NCBI GenBank assembly: GCA_037389465.1 | Contig: JAZARR010000105.1 | Coordinates: 186,001 to 250,000, forward strand | DNA from: Baylisascaris procyonis | Lineage: Eukaryota > Nematoda > Chromadorea > Rhabditida > Ascarididae | Direction of reading: 5' to 3' | Length of the DNA stretch: 64,000 nt | Shown here: in pieces, positions 9,165 through 21,010 of the stretch | Position numbering within the stretch: the first letter of the stretch is position 1 | Layout of the letters: every line of letters begins with the position of its first letter | Position numbers and translations under genes: made by a program | Notes under the pieces: model-generated | What the model saw: only the letters and a program-made list of their open reading frames with translations | Database searches by the model: none | Told to the model about the DNA's origin: nothing

Positions 9165-12100
9165 ATGTTTTCCAAAAATGGGGAGAGGGATGAGTGGATG
9201 GGTGGTTGAGATCGTGAAAGTTATGTTGATTTTCTTATTTTCATATCGTTATTCGTTAGCAGTCCCATATGTTTGGCAGAAATTGAAAACGAACTTAAAG
9301 GGAAACTAGGCGGTTCAGATGTTCGCGGTGAACTCGAAAGTATTGGCCGATGTCTAAAAGGAGAGGAGTTGGTAAAGGCATTAATGGAGAGAGTAGTTGC
9401 CGCAGAGGAGGAGAAAGCCACACTTGCTGGCAAAGTGGAGGAGCTATCACGTGTCCAGAAAGAGGCTGGCACATTGCGCAAACAAAACGAAATTGTAAGC
9501 AAATTTTTTTATTAGCTAATGAGAGCCAAAATATCACCTTAATATCTCAGCCGATATTCACCCCTAAATGGATCTAATTAAGTTTTCGTTCTTTTTTCGA
9601 ATGATTTAGCGATATGGTTCTTCTCTCTTGTAGTTGCAGTTGTTCACTGTGCATCTCACCTATAAACTTCTTTTTCCATTTCGTTGCTGCTTCATTTTGG
9701 CTTTAGCTAATTGCTTTTCTGGTCGTTTTAATCCTAGCTCGCTTTCTGTCACCGTCGAATCTCTCCTAACGGCCTGGTGGGGGGCCGATTTATCCGGGAT
9801 CAGCTTCATCTGTATCATCCCAACAAAAATTCGCAGTACAAGACAGTTGTTTTTTTTTTAATTTATTTGACCATAAGGTAAGCCGATGAAGTAATAAAAA
9901 TATGCTGATTAAAACAACGTCGAATTATCTATGAGATCTTTCTCAAAGTGTTAACTAAATAATATTGCAGTTAACAAAAAAGATGGAAACATTGGAGTCG
10001 GTATTAATGAAAACGGAATTAGCAAAAGGTAAATTAGAGAGTCTTTGCCGCGAAATGCAAAAAGCTCAAAAGAAGGCACACGACGAGCACGTCGAAAAGC
10101 TCAAGGCTTTAGAGAAAAGCCGTAAAGAGATGATCGATCAGTTCAAAGAATCTGTTGCCACCATTCAGGTTCCAATTTTCTTCTCTAAAAATTTTTTATA
10201 GAAGGGATGAGAGCAAAATTGTTTCTTCTCTTTGTTTCCTACTACTAGGCACTCAAGATCGAAAATAAATCTATTCAATCAAAGCACAATAAGGTGTTTA
10301 CCTTTCACAGAAACCAACAATTTTCACTTAAATTACTGATGAGTTCCTCCCACTACCCGAATTTCTTTGCTACCTCAGGCGGAAATCGTTAGATGGAAGA
10401 AAATTATTTGTAATCGTTATTTTCACTTCCCTTCTTTCTTCTCATTTCTTCTTTTTTTGTATCACGTTTTCTAATAGCTACGACTATAGTCTGAAATTGA
10501 GCTCTGTTGGGGTGATAATGAGAGGGATCAGCTATAATGAGGTTGATTTAGATTAAGGTATTTGCATAGTAGCCATGAAGCACTGATGTTTAGAAAATTT
10601 TCTAATGCATTGATATGATTTCTTTTAGGTTTATGAAAGTATTGTTGCCTATACCTTTTTTGTAGATGGTCATTGTTTTAAAAAATATGTAAAAATCGAT
10701 TCCCCAAGGTGGTTTATTCGTAGTGAAAGATGTTCGCATGAGGTTGTTAAGTTCACCATTTGATCATTTTAAATTTTCATCCCTTTGCGGGAAATTACTG
10801 ATTTGCCTTGAGTGATAGATAAACGATTTTAGAAATCGATGGAAACAGGACGCGAAACATCCGAGAGGTTGACAACCGACAACGCAAATCTCTCAGAGAA
10901 GCTAAAAAGTCTAGCGAATGAATATGAATCGAGAGTATCGCTTCTATCAAAGCAATTCGACGAGGTTATTTTGTTTTTCCTTTTCTACTTCATATCGCTG
11001 TCTGTCACTACTTGTCATAGTGCTGAGATGAAATTTCATCGTTTATCCCTTCTGCTTTCCCATCTCGCTTTCAATTCCTTCCTCCTTTCCTCTAGCACTT
11101 CCTCGCTATCTTTCTTCCATTCCTCTCCGATCGTAGCAAAAGTTTGCAGAGGAGCTGAATAATTATCCAGGCAGGAGGGATGTAAGAATTTATGAAAGGA
11201 TGGTGGTGTTTTTCTTGTTTATATTGTTTTGTTTTTGAATTTACATCATTTCTATCATTTAAACTAACTCTATATTAATATACCTTTCTGTATGTAAAAT
11301 TGCGCTTACCCCATAACGTTTATTAATTTTTGGTATTAGGAGAGCTTTCATTCACACATAAGAAGACCTCGGATTGTTGGGGATATTGTTTTATTAGACG
11401 TGTTGATGAGATCACCACATCCACCCTCCGTTTTTTTTTGTTTTGTTGGTTTGTTTCTGGTTGCCTTTAGCTTGCTTTTGCTTTATTCATTTCGAGGGGT
11501 TGCAGAATGAAGTGAATTATTCAAACGGGTCATGTATCGCTAAAAGAGTTCTCTACCAAACTGAGCGTTACATTAGAAAAAACCGTTTTATACCTGAGTG
11601 GATCCTTCCAGAAGATAAGCGTACCTCCTTTGGTTCAGAGAGGAAGCAGTGTGCAGTAGTTCTGGTTACGGATCCGTAACACGAGGCATCTTCCTTTTTG
11701 CTTTTCAACATATGTGAGCAGATCTGTATTGATTGATTTTTAACTCACAGTAATTCCTCCCTCTTTTTTAACTCCTCCCTCTCTGGCTCTCTTTTCCACC
11801 GTTTTTTTTTCTGCTTTCTGAATGAAGTCCAGCTACCCGTTAACTTTACCAGTTGGTAGCAGCGGACGAGAGGAAAGCCCAGAGATGTAAGCTGTCGTGT
11901 AATTAGTTGATCCACAATGTTCACATGCGCCGTATTGAAATGAGTTTTCGTTTCAGAAGACCGAATATTGTGAGAAGTTGACGGCAGCTCGCGATATGGA
12001 AGTTGAACTTTATAAGACGAAGTTGAGTGCCGCCCATCTCGAAGTTCAGAAATGCTCACAAGAAAAAATACAACTTAAAAACGAAGTTCATTTTATCCAT

Positions 12101-14258
12101 TTTTTTACTGTTTTTTTTTTTTTTTTTTGCTAAATTTTTCCTTTCGGATTCTCTCTTGCCTACCTTATAAATTTTAATGAGAATTGCTGAGTAGTGATGA
12201 AAACGTATTGGGGGGTGGGGGAGGGGGGGGGGGTAATCCTTTTCTCAGTGATGTATATTTTCACTTATCTTCACTGTCTTTTTTATGTCTGCTTTCTGAA
12301 ATCACCAACTGTTCCATCTAGAGCGAAGCATTGATCTCATTAATCTCAGTGTAGAACTCGATCCCCCCCTCCTCCTTTTATTCATATTTCAGCCTTTTGT
12401 TCTTTTATATTAACGGTCGTTAGGGACTTGTCACCGAAAGCTGAGAGTTCCTCTCACCTTTTCCTCCTTCTAATTGCCCCAAAGTTCATCATAGTATTCC
12501 ATCACATTTTCTTACGAACTTCCAACTTCCTTTCCATTCGTTGTGGACGAATCGTCGTTCTTTTTGAGTTTAAATAGTGGAAGAAATGACTACATATACT
12601 TTTAGTTGTTGGCTCGAGAGCTGAGGATGAAAGAGGCTCTAGAAGGCGAAAAGGCTATGCGCGAACAAATCGATAAGTACACGAAGAAGTATAACGAACT
12701 CCATCACAGTCTCAACAATTCAAATGAGACCTTTGAAAGATTCAAACGCGAAATGGAACGGGTGCGTTTTCTTTCTTTGGTTTCTTTTTCCCATCTATAA
12801 AACCTCTTCCAGTGGCATCTTAGGGAATTTTTATATCGGCCTGGGGCAGTTTAAGTTTTTTTTGTTGCTATTATACTCTTTTATGATTTGTTTGTTGCGT
12901 TTTCCGTGGGAGAAGGGGCAGCTATGGCCCTATCATATAACGGTTCTATCTATTTGCTTTTACCGTTATGTATTTACTCTGGTGAATTCTAAAAATGATA
13001 AGGGAAAGTTTGTAGCCAGATAGAGGTATTTGAAGATGAGGAGGTCTCTTCGTCGTTAACTTCTTTAGCTGGACGGATATAATTTTGTTTATTCAATGGC
13101 TGGTTGTTCCCATTTCATTTGTTCATCTAAGACACGTTAAAGTGCATTTGCTTGTGGATGTGCAACGTATACGTGGTATAGATGGGGGGTTGCAAGTTGT
13201 TTAGGTGCTATGAATGGTTGGGATGCTATTAAAGGTGGTCTTTGTATACGTTGAGGGCAAATAAGGGAAGGAAGGCCAATACGCATTTGCCCATGCATAC
13301 AGTGTAGGTTATTCTTGAACCTAAATAAAGTTTCGAAACGTTGAACGAAGCATTTTTTTTAAACCGTTTAATTACTGTAATTAATCGTCTATAACAATAA
13401 ATCTACCATACCGGGGATCAGCCGCTTACAATGCCTCTCACAAAGGAAATATTCTTACTGATGGTTGCGAAATTTGAGTGGTGTTTATCGTATTTAAACC
13501 AGTCGATAGGTGTCTCTGTTTTAGATGAATGGTAATTTGATCAAGGTGGAAAAGGAATGTAGGAAATGGAAAACTAAATACGACGAAGCCGCTCAGTAAG
13601 TACTCTCTTTTCTTTTCATTAATTTTTATTATCCAGGAAATTTTTGATTTAGTGGTTCTTAATTTATATTATAGGTGGGGTGAGTGTATTACAGGTATCA
13701 CGCTTAATTTTTTTGAATACACATGCATTTTATATGCGTTTATCGCTTTTTGAGTTATAAAATTGCCGAGCACTTTTGTGGTTTCCTCTTTGATTTTGAT
13801 GTGTTTGTATCACTTAGACGAAATCATAGTACTCAAATATTCTAGCTTTAATAATGCTCGAAATAGATATTTTATGAAATAGTAGGACCAATTTTGACTC
13901 CCGAATTGTGTATAAGGCAGAGGAATGTTGAAAGTAGCAGTGAGTTATTTCAAAATTGTTGAGTGTATGCGAATTATGATTGGTATCCGTTGTGACTGTC
14001 TTACCATTATTATACATTTTTTCGGTTTTTGCAGTTTTTTTTTAATTTTTAATTTTTTTTTTTTGAGGATGGTGTACATCTAACTAATTGGTATTGCATT
14101 AGACGTATCTCTTTGCATAAAAATGAAATTTAAGGGCATTGGCGGCAGCAACTGTACAAAAGAAAGAGAGTGAAGATGCATGTGCGTTGAAGGAGCGGCA
14201 GCTGCAGCAATTGCAAGGCCTATGTCGAACTTTAAAAGCTCAAATATCAAACCAGTGA
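9165..14258 (+). CDS. Taxilin family coiled-coil protein, 8 exons
   Basis: Taxilins are cytoplasmic coiled-coil proteins that bind syntaxins and act in vesicle traffic. Exons are 9165-9201, 9280-9494, 9971-10168, 10833-10964, 11957-12085, 12606-12761, 13525-13595 and 14135-14258; phases agree, about 353 aa. Diagnostic segments are KGKLESLCREMQKAQKK (c. residue 100), NLSEKLKSLANEYESR, the KYNELHHSLNNSNETFERFK block near residue 260, KVEKECRKWKTKYDEA, and a second LCR motif near the end (LQGLCRTLKAQI). Nearly the whole chain is predicted coiled coil. The first exon (MFSKNGERDEWM) is inferred from an aaatttcag acceptor 5 nt before ATG and matching phase; a donor at 9204 would add one residue. 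It is shorter than vertebrate taxilins (about 530-550 aa) because the disordered N- and C-terminal tails are missing or lie in unassigned exons. Family call is firm; both termini are uncertain. Confidence 0.9.
12210..12233. repeat. G-rich tract in taxilin intron 5
   Basis: Runs of six, five and twelve G are separated by T or A on the sense strand. The intronic RNA could form a quadruplex. Confidence 0.85.
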
Positions 14259-14301
14259 TGCCAACATTTCTTTTCTTGTTTTGCACTATTTCACTGAAAA
14301 A

Positions 14302-14307
14302 AATAAA
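14302..14307 (+). terminator. Candidate poly(A) signal of taxilin
   Basis: AATAAA lies 44 nt after the taxilin stop codon, a normal short 3' UTR distance. It supports 14256-14258 as a genuine end for at least one isoform. Confidence 0.65.
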
Positions 14308-14535
14308 CGTTCGCCTGAGGTCGTGCTTTCTTGAATACATTGCAAAGGACGAGAACGAAAACTGAGAACATCAGTTGTTTCTATTTGTAATAGTGTTGCC
14401 AAGGTTCAAGTATTGTGCTTGTGAACGAGTACTTACGTCGTTCATGTTGACTGTCTCCTTGTGCTTAAACATAGTTGGCATTGGGGTGATAGATTGCTCA
14501 ATTATCTAGGTAAAGGAGACGTCAAATTCCATCGA

Positions 14536-14712
14536 AAGGTAGGATGTCTGCAAACAGCGGTTCCGTTCTCCAAGTGCGCGTCGTAACTTTATGGCTTCGT
14601 CGACGCAGTTGAATTTTTTCGCTATTGCAGCAGCTTTCATGAATTCCTTATATTATGAACGAATGAGGCCATGGGAGCGGAGAAATGAACCTATAGGACC
14701 GCAGATCCTATA
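14536..14712. other. Coding-like stretch of uncertain strand
   Basis: The plus strand is open for about 55 codons to a TAG at about 14712 (contains FAIAAAFMNSLYYERMRPW). The minus strand has an ATG-initiated 44-codon frame (MKAAAIAKKFNCVDEAIKLR) in the same place. Both look compositionally normal. I cannot choose between them and recognise neither. Confidence 0.25.
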
Positions 14713-14857
14713 GGAGTACATGAGCGGATCCAGCTAGGTCTGTGCCGAGTAGTTTCCATGTTGTTTTAAAATGTCGCATTTGCAAAGCGCATTATCGTGA
14801 TGCTACGTCTATGCAAATGTATGTCTGTATCTGTTCGTCTGTTGATCCGTCTTGTAG

Positions 14858-14996
14858 TTTAAACCAGGAAAGCACCGCAGTTGGAACTGCAAAATTTAGT
14901 CGATGTGATACCCTTGCATCACATAACAGCACTCAAGTTGATCGGTCAATTTTCGACGAATTTATAGTCGCCACAAATATTAGGAAACTTCCATAG
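14858..14996 (+). CDS. Candidate coding exon downstream of taxilin
   Basis: After the acceptor cttgtag a frame runs 45 codons to TAG. It includes STAVGTAKFSRCDTLASHN and DRSIFDEFIVATNIRKLP, which look like genuine protein. Its incoming phase fits a GTGATG donor inside the last taxilin exon (after 14254), so it could be an alternative taxilin C-terminus. It may equally be an exon of a separate gene. Confidence 0.4.
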
Positions 14997-15569
14997 GTTT
15001 CATAACCGCTTGGGATTATATTTGTACACCGATCGAGCCGCAAAAGACGAATCTTTTGTTGGTGATCATAGAAACGTTTCAATCAGTTAAATGTGATTCG
15101 ATTTTTTGTTCATGGAAGCGAATTCGTGAATGAAACCACAAAAGGCGCACATCGTACCAATTCCTTTTTTTTTTCATTGAAATAAATGCAACGACAGCAT
15201 GTTTAAGGTAAATACTTTTTTCATTGACTAATTAATGTATTGTGTAAAGCTGTCACTTTTCTAAAGTCGGTGATTGTGGTGGTGAACCTTACCATCCACG
15301 TGATGGCGTATTCATGAAAAGTAACCACTGCTGTACTAAGTTTATTTGCACATCTATAGCCTTACGTCTTATTCGCTTATCGTGTTTAAATACATGAATG
15401 AAAAGATTTGTATGCGAACATTTATTGAACTTATGGAGCTAGGTGAAATGATGGGTTCCTTATGCGTTACTTAATTTATTTTGTTGGATTTCTTTAAAAT
15501 TTCGTGTACTTTCTCAAACGGCTGCTCTCCACTCGAACCAGGTGAGCCGACGTATCTATTTTCTTTTAG

Positions 15570-16468
15570 CGGCATACGCTTCCAACATGTGCACAAAGAA
15601 TGCCGAAATTCTACGTATATCGTATTTGCTTCAATAGAAGCTGTGAGTCTTTTATTTTCTGTAGTGCTTAAATCAAGAGATGGGGTGAAGGAGGGAGATG
15701 GTATAGTGCATGCTTTCAACGTTTACTCATTGTATTTCTTATTTATACGTGTATTTAAATATCATTTACATGTAAATATGTGTTAAACGAAGTGAAATGT
15801 CAAATGGCACAATTTCGGCATTCCGAGCAGTTATTAAGAGTTTCTTGACTATAAGTCTGTCGGTCTCCACGACTCTAAACGTCTTCAGGTCTATGATTAT
15901 ATGCCTCTTTGGTGAAGAGGCTTATATGCTAACACACAAGATCGTACAATTAGTCTTTTATTCAGTTAGCACAATCATTCCTCCTAATCAATTTACCTAT
16001 TATACGTTCAATTCATGCCCCCAACAGAGTTCCCATCAAGCTGTAAGTAATTTTGAATCAGCAACAATGCTGCCGAATGATGCATTTGTCGACCAGCTGC
16101 TATTTCACAAGCAAGTTGCACTAGGCTTCTTTTTTCTTCCACACAAGCATTTCACAAAGAAATGCCGCTTCAGATTCAATCAAATCAATACGGCAAGGTT
16201 TAAGTCCGCTTGGCTGTTCTAGTCGCAAGTCTCCGTCGGGATCGGCAACTCCTATCCAGGCACGATCGAATATCCGGCTAGCAGACACAGGTCTCAAGGC
16301 GATAGTTTATCACACTTATACAATGCAATGTGCGAACACGAGAAGCTTGTTCATGGCTTCTATTGTCCGCTCGATCCTGACGTGGTCGCACTCTGCGATC
16401 TCCGCGTTACCATCCGACCTCTTCACGCTTCCGACGACCTCACGTCGGTCCGCTCGGCCCTGTGAAAC
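15570..16468 (+). CDS. Candidate plus-strand exons of an unrecognised gene
   Basis: Exon 15570-15642 lies between an ideal ttcttttag acceptor and a GTGAGT donor and reads GIRFQHVHKECRNSTYIVF. A 15-nt exon, 16028-16042, ends at GTAAGT. A third starts at 16223 after ctgttctag and is open for about 79 codons to a TGA near 16468 (contains GDSLSHLYNAMCEHEKLVHG). All three join in frame. The first needs an incoming phase 2, which a taxilin donor after 14254 would supply. The third also has a coding-like antisense frame (see findings). No homology is recognised. Confidence 0.35.
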
Positions 16469-16668
16469 CTCTAGAATCTATAGCCTGGAAACCGAGCACG
16501 TTAGCCTCTTTTATAGCCTCCTCGGTCCTGCTTGAGGTTAACCATGCTGGGAAGTCTTTGTCCTGCCTGCGAATTTTCGTCTTCCTTAGACTCACCTTGC
16601 AAGGTGCCTAATTTATTTTGATCTGGAATCGACTGGTCTACCTTAGACAACATATATTTGTAAGCGCT
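16322..16668 (-). CDS. Alternative minus-strand coding candidate
   Basis: On the minus strand an exon from about 16666 to 16605 (contains MLSKVDQSIPDQNKLGTLQ) ends at a perfect GTGAGT donor. A following acceptor (cttcccag) opens a frame with TEEAIKEANVLGFQAIDSRG. Further along lies EVVGSVKRSDGNAEIAECDH, codon-aligned with the plus-strand candidate. Only one strand is likely to be the true coding strand here. The GTGAGT donor favours the minus strand, and the flanking plus-strand splice sites favour the other. Confidence 0.25.
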
Positions 16669-17158
16669 GAATATTATTGGGTAAAACAAGGGCTGAGCTC
16701 AGTGGCCTTCAACTCAACGAAAACTGCCAATAAACAATTTTCCAAAATCTCTCAAAGCAATATTAGTTATAGAAAATTCTGAATAATCACTAATTTGCAT
16801 ATTTATTCACAATCCATTCGGTTTGCACTCATTAATAGCCAACCAAATCATAGTTTCTAACTAGCCGAATCTTTTGTGTTGTTTGCTTTTCTCTTTAAAT
16901 GCTCCGTTTTTGAGATGACCGTTCAGTAGCCTTATCATTTGTAATGATTTGTTCGTCAACTTTTCACCATTCGCACATTTCTGTAGTTTTTAAATTTGCA
17001 TATTGAATAATGCAATATAACTGTAGAGAACGCTTATACATGCTTTTATATTTATATATGCATATCTTTTAATTCAGTTCTTGCAACTCACTGAAGATAA
17101 ATTTAGCAAATTTCTCGAGATGTTTATTACTGATGTTTATTAGTCGAGATGTTTACTA

Positions 17159-17185
17159 ATATATATATATATGTATATGTATATG
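17159..17185. repeat. (TA)n microsatellite
   Basis: A run of alternating TA is followed by TATG/TATATG variants, a simple microsatellite in noncoding sequence. Confidence 0.8.
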
Positions 17186-17269
17186 CGTAGTGCGTTATTT
17201 TTTATTTAATATTCATTTGCGGTACTAGTTGGCGAAATTAGTGAAATTTGCCGATTTATTTGTTTCTAG

Positions 17270-17536
17270 TCTTCAAGGGAATGTCGGATTATTTTTGAGT
17301 TCCATATGGTTAGTGCCCGTTTGAATCTAGGTTGCAATAGGCTCTCCGAACTCGGGTCCATTATCATTTGAAGAAGAATATAATCGAAATTTTTGATGCA
17401 TTTTGTGGTTCTCCTTTTTATTTTTAAAGCGGACAAAAACTTGCCGTCAAATCACGACATTCTCTCAGATGTGCTGTTTTCTGCTTCAACGATCATTGAA
17501 AGATCACGCAGCAAAAGTCATAACCTGATGCGCTAA
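17270..17536 (+). CDS. Two further candidate exons of the unrecognised plus-strand gene
   Basis: 17270-17371 follows tgtttctag and is open for 33 codons to TGA (contains SARLNLGCNRLSELGSIII). 17430-17536 follows tttttaaag, enters in phase 1 and reads DKNLPSNHDILSDVLFSAST to a TAA. Both look coding by composition. A weak donor before the TAA of the second (aaaa/gtcat) would join in phase to the exon at 19527. Exon order and joins are unproven. Confidence 0.35.
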
Positions 17537-19526
17537 GAACGATGCTAACGCTAGATTTGAAGGTCAAGGGTCACGGAGTATCAATCGTTTTAAAATCCAC
17601 ACAAATCATATTTGTTATTCCTTTCTCCTTAGTTTTGAAATCTTCACACCCCATAGAGTGCAGCGTTTGGGTGGTCGTGGAGCCACAGCTTATAAACGAC
17701 TACTCATTCCCTGTTTTACTGCTATTTTTGCGGTAATTCTAGATGATCCCAAACATCACTTCCTCGTCGATTATAACGACAAATCCGATTAATACAAAAT
17801 TACACCTTTTTAACTGCAGCTTGCATACCTTAAAAAAAAAACACGAATTGTTATATCATTTGTTTCAGCGTTTACGTTGCGCACCTTTCTATCTGTAGAG
17901 GTAAACAGTTTTGCGGTAATTCGTAAAAAATTGTTCAATTGAAAATCGTCTAGTAAAGTGCTTATATAATCATATCACTTAATTGAAGAAGATCCTCTAT
18001 TAGCATATAGCATCATTTCGGGATTCGTATATTTGTTGTCGAGCGTTGCTTACTTTGGAAATCTTATTTGCTCGGAGAAGCATCCTCTGCATTTTCCTAC
18101 TGCACAATCCTTCTCTCTTGTTGTCGATTATGAATGAATTTTTACCCTCGAACAATTCATATTGAAAATAGTATTTTTTTATTTAAACAAATTTTCGTTT
18201 CTCATATTTTCTCCACTCATATTAGTACATAGATAATTCGATGTCAATTTTAGGTTTATTTTTGTGAAGGAGAAAGGTTATTTGAATGAAGTTTTCCGCT
18301 AAAGTAGTGAAATGGCTAATTATCGACCTTTAATAGTAATAACCTCCGTTGTGATTTTATTTTAGTAGTATTCACGTAATACGGAAGCTCATCTTCCGTC
18401 TATCGATCTGTCTGACACTCAGTTGGTTCTTTCTTCCCGCATATTTCATTTCATGATCCAATATAAGGATTTAAACAAAATTCATAGGCGCGCGGCATCC
18501 ACGCTTATTTCAGATTTGACTTCCGGAAATCCCAGCTTTTTCTCTCCTAGCAGTTTTCGAATCCCGCTAGAGACGGAAGTTTTTTTTTTTTAAATTTGCA
18601 AAATCCCTTTATCATCGATAAATCAAGCTGAGTTGCAGAAAAAGAATCCGCCTTTTCTGTTGCTTATTGCCTCTCATAAATGGAGGCAAAAAGCATCGGA
18701 AATCTTTTTTACGTGATAATAGTATTAAGGGCATTCACATTTTGTAGAAATTCTCTTAGCGGTTGGTCAGAACGTTTTTTTTTTATACTCACGTATTTTG
18801 TTGAAAAAAAAAGCACTTGTGATTCGCAATTCTCGATTTTGTTAAATTTTCATTAGCTTTTTCTCTATACTTATTTTCGTTTATATCGCAAACGAATCAT
18901 GCAAATCGTTATTAATAATCGACATTTTATTTAATCATAGATGCACTTTATTTTATTTTTTATTTTTTAAATCACTTTATTGTTGATTGATCGCTTCACT
19001 AATTTTATTTATTTATTACATTTTAATCATAAATCATTGTTTATCATCTAATCACAAATCACTGCTTATCATTTTCGTGGAATAATGCGCTCAAACTTTG
19101 TGATGAAATGTCGATCAAACGGAAACATTAAAGCGGCAGTACATAAAGCATCGTTAATCCGAGTGGAATCGTGTTGATACGATGTACGATTTAATAATTC
19201 GATTAGGATGGGGGATATACTGTTATATGCTTATCTCGTAAAATTGCAATAGGTCATTCGTGATCGATTGTAGAGCAATATCGCCTTGATAATAAATCAA
19301 TGATGATGTCCTGAATGAATATACCGTATGAGATTAAACACTAGGCATTATCATCAAGAACAACAATAAATGTCTTTTGTCGATTCACGTTAATGAGTTA
19401 TCGATGTGCTTTCAATGCACCACCATCATCTCATCGTTCAGTAAATACATTCCTGAAAAAAACCCAATTTCACTTAGAACTAATAAAAAGTGAGGATAAT
19501 CGCAGTATTACAATAATCATTTTCAG

Positions 19527-19609
19527 GTGATCTTTTTACAACTCAAAGGAAACGGAAATGGGGCATGATGCGACGTAAAGCTAAGCCGAAGCGAACGAGG
19601 GCACTTTGA
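19527..19609 (+). CDS. Candidate 3' terminal exon, lysine/arginine-rich C-terminus
   Basis: A textbook acceptor (atcattttcag) opens a frame that enters in phase 1. It encodes 26 residues rich in Lys and Arg (contains QRKRKWGMMRRKAKPKRTR) and then TGA. An AATAAA signal lies 62 nt after the stop. The combination of acceptor, stop and poly(A) signal makes this the best-supported end of the plus-strand unit starting after taxilin. The basic tail could be a nuclear or nucleic-acid-binding segment, which is inference only. Confidence 0.45.
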
Positions 19610-19670
19610 ACATTCGAAGTAAGAGTTTATAGCGTTGCTTGTAGCATCGAAATTTGTAAAATATGTCTCT

Positions 19671-19676
19671 AATAAA
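19671..19676 (+). terminator. Candidate poly(A) signal
   Basis: AATAAA lies 62 nt after the TGA of the basic terminal exon and is followed by T-rich sequence. Confidence 0.5.
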
Positions 19677-20018
19677 GTTTAGTAATTATAATCGACGAGA
19701 ATAATTGTTGTAGTTTCACCGTCAAACACCGAAGACACGTATCTGTGCATGGGTTTAGAAGCAAAACAACATACAATACGGTTCACTGGGGACTATGGAA
19801 AGCAACTTCATTGGCATGCAGTTCGGCGTTAGTGACGTTCTCCGATTTGTTTTTGTCTGAAAAGAATTGGGACATGCAAGAGCAGAAGTTCACGAGATCC
19901 AATAGTGGTTTAGTGGATTGATGTGACCGACGATGCGCATGGGACCCGTTTTTGTATCACCAAAACGATTTTGATATTTTTACTGAGATAATAAAAAATA
20001 GATTGATTCTTTTTATAG

Positions 20019-21010
20019 GAAGCATCCTACACACATTGCTGTCTGTGCACGTTGAATGGCATCGCGTTTTCAAAGGATTCGACACGAATTGCACGTGTTT
20101 GTTTGTTATGGGAAGAGAGTAGATCGAAAGTGAATCCTATCTCCTCGAAAGGCAGAATGTCAGCTGAAATGCGACTTGTTCGTTAGGCGGAATGCAGTCG
20201 GTGCAGAGGGTGGCGAGTTCTTTGGCACGCCTGGCTCGCCGAGAACTTGCAGCGACTGCCGTGTGGCAGCAGCCGCTCGGTCAAGCAGCCCATCGATTCA
20301 GCTTTCTTCCGATGGCTTTCTCCTAGTGCTACCGCCACCACTTCTACTGCCCACTTTCATTCCGCTCCGCACCGACGTGTGTGTGTGTGCAAGAGCGTAT
20401 GTGGTGCCGCTGCCGTATCGGCGATCGTTTCCTCGGATCCTCAGACAACGACTCCTGTGCAATCTCTATCCAATCTTACACTTTCCCAGATGACCCGTTT
20501 CCTCTTGCTCTGCAGTATCACTGTTTACACGACATTCTTTTGTGAGCTGTATGTTCACTACTGCCGAAGTTGTATGTCGCATCTGAAGCAGCAACTGTCA
20601 CAGTTCTATGCGTCATTTCTTCCTGGCAAATCTACGCTCAAATCATCGAATCATGCCCACCTTTTTAAGTCATCTATCTATTTGCTCTATCTCCAATTTT
20701 CGTTTTAATATCTTCGCGATTTTTGTGCTACTTTCATGTCTCATTCGACACCTTGCTCTTCATTGTCGAGCAAATCGTTCACTTATGCGTTATTCCTCTC
20801 GAAATTGTGTGCTCTCTTCAAAATCACCACAAACCGGTTGCCTCTCGCCTCGCAGCGGCATCGGCTTTCGCTCAGCTTCCTCGCACGCTCTCGACGGCCG
20901 ATGTTTTTCGCCCTGAGGGTTTGCTCCTTACAGCGATCTCGATCCTCCCCTCGCTTGCCTCTTTTCCTCCCAAGAGCCCAAGAAGCAGCAGCCGGCCGGC
21001 TAGTAACTGA
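20019..21010 (+). CDS. GC-richer, coding-dense region, unrecognised
   Basis: At 20019-20122, after the acceptor ctttttatag, a frame of 34 codons reads LLSVHVEWHRVFKGFDTNCT to TAG. From 20.2 to 20.5 kb a Ser/Thr/Pro-rich frame is open (ends ...TTTPVQSLSNLTLSQ). At about 20822-21010 another frame reads AFAQLPRTLSTADVFRPEGL and ends SSSRPASN-TGA after an acceptor-like tctcgcctcgcag. The GC content is clearly higher than in the flanks, as in the exons of the three known genes. The joins could not be resolved and no family is recognised. One or more low-complexity proteins, or an exon cluster of a larger gene, are possible. Confidence 0.3.
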
